33,989 nt of DNA from JBFWYO01 sp050186335 (lineage in GTDB: Bacteria; Pseudomonadota; Alphaproteobacteria; Bin65), in assembly GCA_050186335.1 (NCBI GenBank), contig JBFWYO010000054.1, forward strand, positions 1-33,989. Reading direction: 5' to 3'. Below are positions 30,973 to 33,989 of the stretch, piece after piece (the stretch's first letter is position 1; each line of letters opens with the position of its first letter). The translations under genes and the position numbers were made by a program. The notes beneath the pieces are model-generated. The model worked only from the letters and a program-made list of their open reading frames with translations, did not search any database and was not told the origin of the DNA.

Positions 30973-31000
30973 CCGAACGTCCGCACCGGACGTTCGGTGC
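30973..31000. repeat. Overlapping palindromes with a core related to the TetR operators
   Basis: CCGAACGTCCG-CAC-CGGACGTTCGG (30973-30997) is a perfect 11-bp inverted repeat. Overlapping it, GCACCG-N6-CGGTGC (30983-31000) contains ACCGGACGTTCGGT, which matches the operator core at 30872 in 13 of 14 bases. No promoter is obvious next to it. Confidence 0.5.
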
Positions 31001-31250
31001 CCGCTCGCGCGACCGAAGGGACATTTACCTGTTGCGCCGTATTTTCGAAGCCCGCAACGATCTTCGCATCGGTCGCGACCTTGTTCTCTCTATCGGCCGG
31101 CGCGCGATCCAGGCTTCACCCACCGCCGGCGGATGCCGTTCAATGTCCGCGGCCGGGATCGCCTGACCGCCAAACTCCACGGACTGTTTTCCTTCGTAAC
31201 GGAGCGGAATCCGAAAGCGCGGGGCGGCATTTGCGTACGCCGCAGCGAAT

Positions 31251-32459
31251 TCAGAACTGGCCTTTGATCTCCAAGCCGAACGCGTGCTGCCCGTACATCG
31301 TGCTGACCGCATCCCAGTTGAAGCTGACATGCTTGCCCACCGCGTGCACATCGCGCCACGCGCGCTGGATCACCGTGCGCTTGTAAAGACCCCGGCCGCC
31401 GGAAGCGGAATCCAACGCATCGATGGCCTGTTCGGCCAGCCGCATGGCGAAAGCGTGATCGCGCCGGTTGCGGATGCGCATCGCAATGTCGACCGGCGCG
31501 CCGGTGGCGACCACGGCGAGCGCCTCGTCGACGCTGCGATAGAGCAGCATCCGCGCGGCATCCAAACATGCAGTGGCTTCGGCGAAACGCGATTGCACGC
31601 CGCCGAACTGGGCGATGCTAGCGCCCGCGCCGAGCGCCGCGCCGCGCGTGCTGCGCGCGGCGATGGTGCCGAGAAATTCGTCGATCGCGCCTTGCACGGC
31701 GCCCAAGGCCGTGGAAATCAGGCCGACCGGCGTGGTGGCGATGAACGGCATGCGATACAGCGGCGCTTTGTGGGTCTGCGCGCCCGGGCTGTTGCCGGCC
31801 AGCAGATCGCGGAACGGCAATTTTCGGTGCGCTGGTACGACCAAATTCTTCGCGACGATCGACTTGCTGCCGGTGCCGCACAGGCCGGTCGTGTGCCAAT
31901 CGTCGTCGATCGTATAATCGCCCTTGGGCACGATCAGGAAGCCCGGTTGCGCCGGCGCATTTTCGGCCTCGCCCGGCAACAAGGCGCCCAGCACGACCCA
32001 GGCCGCGTTGTCGACGCCGCTGGCGAACGGCCATGTGCCCGAAATCCGATAGCCGCCGGCGACGCGTTCGGCCATGCACCCCGGCGCGTAGGAACCGGCG
32101 ATGAACACGTCACGCTTTCCGGCCCACACTTCCTGCTGAACCTCCCACGGAAACAAGGCAAGCAGGTAAGTGTGGGACGCCCCGATCGCATAGACCCAGC
32201 CGGACGAAGTGCAGCCGCGCGACAGCTCGAACGTCACGTCGATCAGCGCGCGCATATCGTACGCGTAGCCGCCGCATTGCTCCGGCTGCAGGATACGGAA
32301 CAGGCCGGCGTCCGTGAATGCCGCGACGGTTGCATCGGATACCCGGCGCGCCTGCTCGGTTTTGTCGGCCCGCGCCAGCAATTCGGGCACGAACGAGCGC
32401 GCTCGCTGCAGCAACTCTGCGCGATCGGTCGTGACATTATCGGCGTTGGAAGAATCCAA
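31251..32459 (-). CDS. Acyl-CoA-dehydrogenase-fold flavin monooxygenase (HsaA/HpaB group D-like)
   Basis: A 402-residue oxygenase component of a two-component FADH2/FMNH2-dependent monooxygenase. Sequence features are of the HsaA/DszC type: LQPEQCGGY near 57, ELSRGCTSSGWVYAIGASHT, and the C-terminal IQRAWRDVHAVGKHVSFNWD. The ACAD catalytic glutamate context and the DGPDEVH tail are absent. Such enzymes hydroxylate phenols or oxygenate sulfur compounds. The TTG at 32459 is preferred because GAGGAT lies seven bases upstream; the ATG at 32516 would add 19 charged residues. The flavin reductase partner is not seen in the window. Confidence 0.82.
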   Translation of the reverse strand: MDSSNADNVTTDRAELLQRARSFVPELLARADKTEQARRVSDATVAAFTDAGLFRILQPEQCGGYAYDMRALIDVTFELSRGCTSSGWVYAIGASHTYLLALFPWEVQQEVWAGKRDVFIAGSYAPGCMAERVAGGYRISGTWPFASGVDNAAWVVLGALLPGEAENAPAQPGFLIVPKGDYTIDDDWHTTGLCGTGSKSIVAKNLVVPAHRKLPFRDLLAGNSPGAQTHKAPLYRMPFIATTPVGLISTALGAVQGAIDEFLGTIAARSTRGAALGAGASIAQFGGVQSRFAEATACLDAARMLLYRSVDEALAVVATGAPVDIAMRIRNRRDHAFAMRLAEQAIDALDSASGGRGLYKRTVIQRAWRDVHAVGKHVSFNWDAVSTMYGQHAFGLEIKGQF

Positions 32460-32600
32460 GGGTCTATCCTCTTCGCGTTTCGAACGGGCGCGGCATGTTT
32501 CTGTGGTGATGCGCAAGCCATGCAGGCCGGGCGATGGGCAGCATCCTTATCGCGACGGTATTGGTTTGTCGACTCGCTGCAAAGTTGGTTCCCGCATGGG

Positions 32601-32638
32601 ATTTCAGGCGCGCTCCCATTATGCGACACTGCTGAAAT
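32601..32638. promoter_or_regulatory. Inverted repeat in the monooxygenase/SDR divergent region
   Basis: ATTTCAG (32601-32607) and CTGAAAT (32632-32638) are inverted copies whose centres lie 31 bp apart, about three helical turns, between two divergent genes. It may be a regulator site for one or both; a chance origin is possible for 7-bp arms. Confidence 0.3.
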
Positions 32639-32662
32639 GCAATCGTAACAAGGAGAGTCGAC

Positions 32663-33466
32663 ATGGACGCTAAATCGCTGGCCGGGAAAGTCGTCTTGAT
32701 CTCGGGCACGGCCGGCGGCCAGGGGCGCGCCGCGGCGCTGGCGTTCGCGCAGGCCGGCGCCCGCGTGCTCGGCTGCGATGTCGCCGCGGAAGGCGCCGCG
32801 GAAACCGTCGCCCTGGTCGAGAAGCTTGGCGGCGAGATGCGCTCGATTCATCCGCTCGACGTCAGCGAACCGGCGAGCGCCGAGGCCTGGGCGAAGGCCG
32901 CGCACGATGCCTGGGGCGGGATCGACGTGCTGTACAACAACGCTGGCTCGCTGCGGGCGCGCGGGCCGTTCGCCAAATCGACGTTCGAGGAATGGAACCT
33001 GACGCTTCGATACGAACTCACGATCCTGTATGTGTCGACGATCGCCGTATGGCCGTATCTGGTCGAACGCGGCGGCGGATTGATCATCAATACGGCCTCG
33101 ATCTCGGGCCACCGGGAATTCCTGCCGCTGCGCACCGCGGCGCACGGCGCCACCAAGGCCGGCGTGATCGGCTTCACCAAGACGCTGGCGGCCGAGGGCG
33201 CACCGCACAAGATTCGCGCGATCAGCATCAGCCCCGGCGTGATCCGTTCGGGAGCGACCGCGCGATTCTGGACCGGCGATCAAATGCAGCGCGCGATCGG
33301 CGCCGAGATGATCCGCAAGATTCCGATGCAGCGGCCCGGCGAGTGCGAGGAAATCGCCAGCGTCGCCGTGTTTCTCGCCTCGCCGGGCGCGTCCTATATC
33401 AATGGCACGGATATTCTGGTCGACGGCGGCATGGTCGGCGTGTCGTATTCGCCGATCGAAGGCTGA
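32663..33466 (+). CDS. Short-chain dehydrogenase/reductase-like protein with altered catalytic tetrad
   Basis: A 267-residue SDR. The cofactor motif SGTAGGQG (14-21), D66-V near the adenine pocket, NNAG (92-95) and the C-terminal INGTDILVDGG are all normal. The catalytic Tyr-x3-Lys reads H161-G-A-T-K165, with Ser148 in place, and the position of the helix-alpha4 Asn appears to be E118 (YELT). The Asn-Ser-Tyr-Lys tetrad thus becomes Glu-Ser-His-Lys. Activity may be changed or lost, or this may be a clade-specific variant. AAGGAGAG gives a strong ribosome site for ATG 32663. It is divergent from the flavin monooxygenase and convergent with livF. Confidence 0.87.
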   Translation: MDAKSLAGKVVLISGTAGGQGRAAALAFAQAGARVLGCDVAAEGAAETVALVEKLGGEMRSIHPLDVSEPASAEAWAKAAHDAWGGIDVLYNNAGSLRARGPFAKSTFEEWNLTLRYELTILYVSTIAVWPYLVERGGGLIINTASISGHREFLPLRTAAHGATKAGVIGFTKTLAAEGAPHKIRAISISPGVIRSGATARFWTGDQMQRAIGAEMIRKIPMQRPGECEEIASVAVFLASPGASYINGTDILVDGGMVGVSYSPIEG

Positions 33467-33474
33467 CGCGCGAA

Positions 33475-33989
33475 TCAGCGTTTGGCCGTGGCGCCGCCCA
33501 GATACGCCGCGACGATCTCCGGGCTCGACGCGAGCTCGGCCGCGGCGCCGGACAGCTGCACGCGGCCGTTGGTGATGACGTAGGCGCGCGTCGCCAAGGC
33601 CAGGGCCCGCCGTGCGTTCTGCTCGACCACCAGCAGCGTCGTGCCGCGCGCGGCCAACGTCTCGAGCGTGTCGAACACCAGTTTGACGACCATCGGCGCC
33701 AGGCCCAGCGACGGCTCGTCGAGCATCAACAGCTTGGGCTGCGAGAGCAGCGCGCGGCCGATCGCCAGCATCTGCTGCTCGCCGCCGGACAGCGTGCCGG
33801 CGCGCTGATCCAGCCGCTCCTTGAGGCGCGGGAACAGTTCGAACACCATGTCGAGCTGGTCCGATTTCACCGACGGGAACCGATAGCCGCCAATCAGCAG
33901 ATTTTCCTACACGCTCATCGCGGCGAAGATATCGCGGCCTTCCGGCACCTGTATGAGCCCCGCGCCGACGATATCGGCCGAACCCGCGC
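33475..33989 (-). pseudogene. livF: ABC transporter ATP-binding protein LivF, interrupted by an in-frame amber codon (runs off right edge)
   Basis: The C-terminal two thirds of a LivF-type ATPase are present: the signature LSGGEQQMLAIGRAL, Walker B LLMLDEPSLGLAP, and the H-loop-region LLVVEQN. Reading on upstream, the frame is VPEGRDIFAAMSV-stop-ENLLIGG. The stop is TAG at 33909-33907, where relatives have a Glu codon (VEENL), so a single G-to-T change would explain it. A GTG at 33870 could restart a 131-residue fragment, but it would lack the Walker A and Q-loop. Either the gene is broken or the base is a sequencing error. Its natural partner is the binding protein at 29.6-30.8 kb. Confidence 0.85.

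Larger units (their letters stand above)
30783..31250. other. Intergenic region upstream of the binding-protein gene
   Basis: These 468 bases hold the second TetR-type promoter/operator (30867-30908) and a third palindrome (30973-31000). Between about 31000 and 31250 I see no recognisable gene or RNA; the open frames there translate to Arg-rich or unfamiliar sequence. Confidence 0.5.

Noticed and set aside
30973..30997. Rho-independent terminator
   Set aside because: The T-run lies before the hairpin on the plus strand and becomes an A-run after it on the minus strand, so neither direction gives stem then U-tract; no gene ends here.
31025..31351. A minus-strand open frame overlapping the end of the flavin monooxygenase gene
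   Set aside because: The stretch near RFRIPLRYEGKQSVEFGG looks slightly more protein-like than a random frame, but half of it is antisense-type Arg-rich sequence inside another gene, and no start signal or known motif is present.
31251..32459. A genuine acyl-CoA dehydrogenase
   Set aside because: The ACAD C-terminal signature is missing, and the QRAWRDVHA ending matches the flavin monooxygenase oxygenase components.

Overview
The window looks like a high-GC (roughly 65 percent by eye) proteobacterial chromosome segment. An alphaproteobacterium is my first guess and a betaproteobacterium is possible; this rests on GC bias, a glutathione-dependent formaldehyde-activating enzyme, a TrxR-type ferredoxin-NADP reductase and many CoA-dependent catabolic genes, not on a phylogeny. 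I recognise 32 protein genes (two running off the edges). I see no rRNA, tRNA, CRISPR array, transposase or phage gene.

Layout. (1) 1-6.2 kb is mostly housekeeping or stress-related: the 5' third of gltB (minus), a BaiN/HI0933-type flavoprotein, gfa, a cation diffusion facilitator and nnrS. (2) 6.4-13.9 kb is one tightly overlapping plus-strand operon: a small XRE regulator followed by six subunits of a Hyf/complex-I-like membrane oxidoreductase (two antiporter-like subunits, NuoH-like, HyfE/NuoK-like, catalytic large subunit, NuoB-like small subunit). The large subunit lacks the N-terminal Ni-Fe cysteine pair and the canonical C-terminal one, so this is an energy-converting-hydrogenase-related (Ehr) complex and not a hydrogenase. 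(3) 14.0-17.2 kb holds a patatin-like lipase and leuCD. (4) 17.2-19.5 kb (minus) holds a VanA-like Rieske oxygenase followed by a MetE-C-terminal-like methyltransferase. (5) 20.0-23.0 kb (plus) holds an acyl-CoA dehydrogenase, an APH-fold kinase and a GntR regulator, with a GntR-type palindrome in the promoter region. The dehydrogenase and kinase resemble the two halves of ACAD10/11, or LvaC/LvaA of levulinate catabolism.

(6) 23.06-34 kb is the most interesting catabolic block. A six-gene minus-strand operon (FAS1-like dehydratase, MaoC-like dehydratase, enoyl-CoA hydratase, a lone PaaA-like diiron oxygenase, an acyl/aryl-CoA ligase, a ferredoxin reductase) is divergent from a [2Fe-2S] ferredoxin and a TetR regulator. 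Downstream lie a LivJ-type binding protein, an HsaA-like flavin monooxygenase, an unusual SDR and a livF interrupted by an in-frame amber codon. The operon promoter and the binding-protein promoter carry nearly identical 22-bp palindromes placed identically over the -10 box, which ties uptake and degradation of one substrate together under the TetR protein.

Reading the block as a pathway: an imported carboxylic acid is thioesterified, oxygenated by the PaaA-like enzyme with electrons from NADPH via the reductase and ferredoxin, and then hydrated or cleaved by the crotonase and hot-dog proteins. The substrate cannot be deduced from sequence alone.
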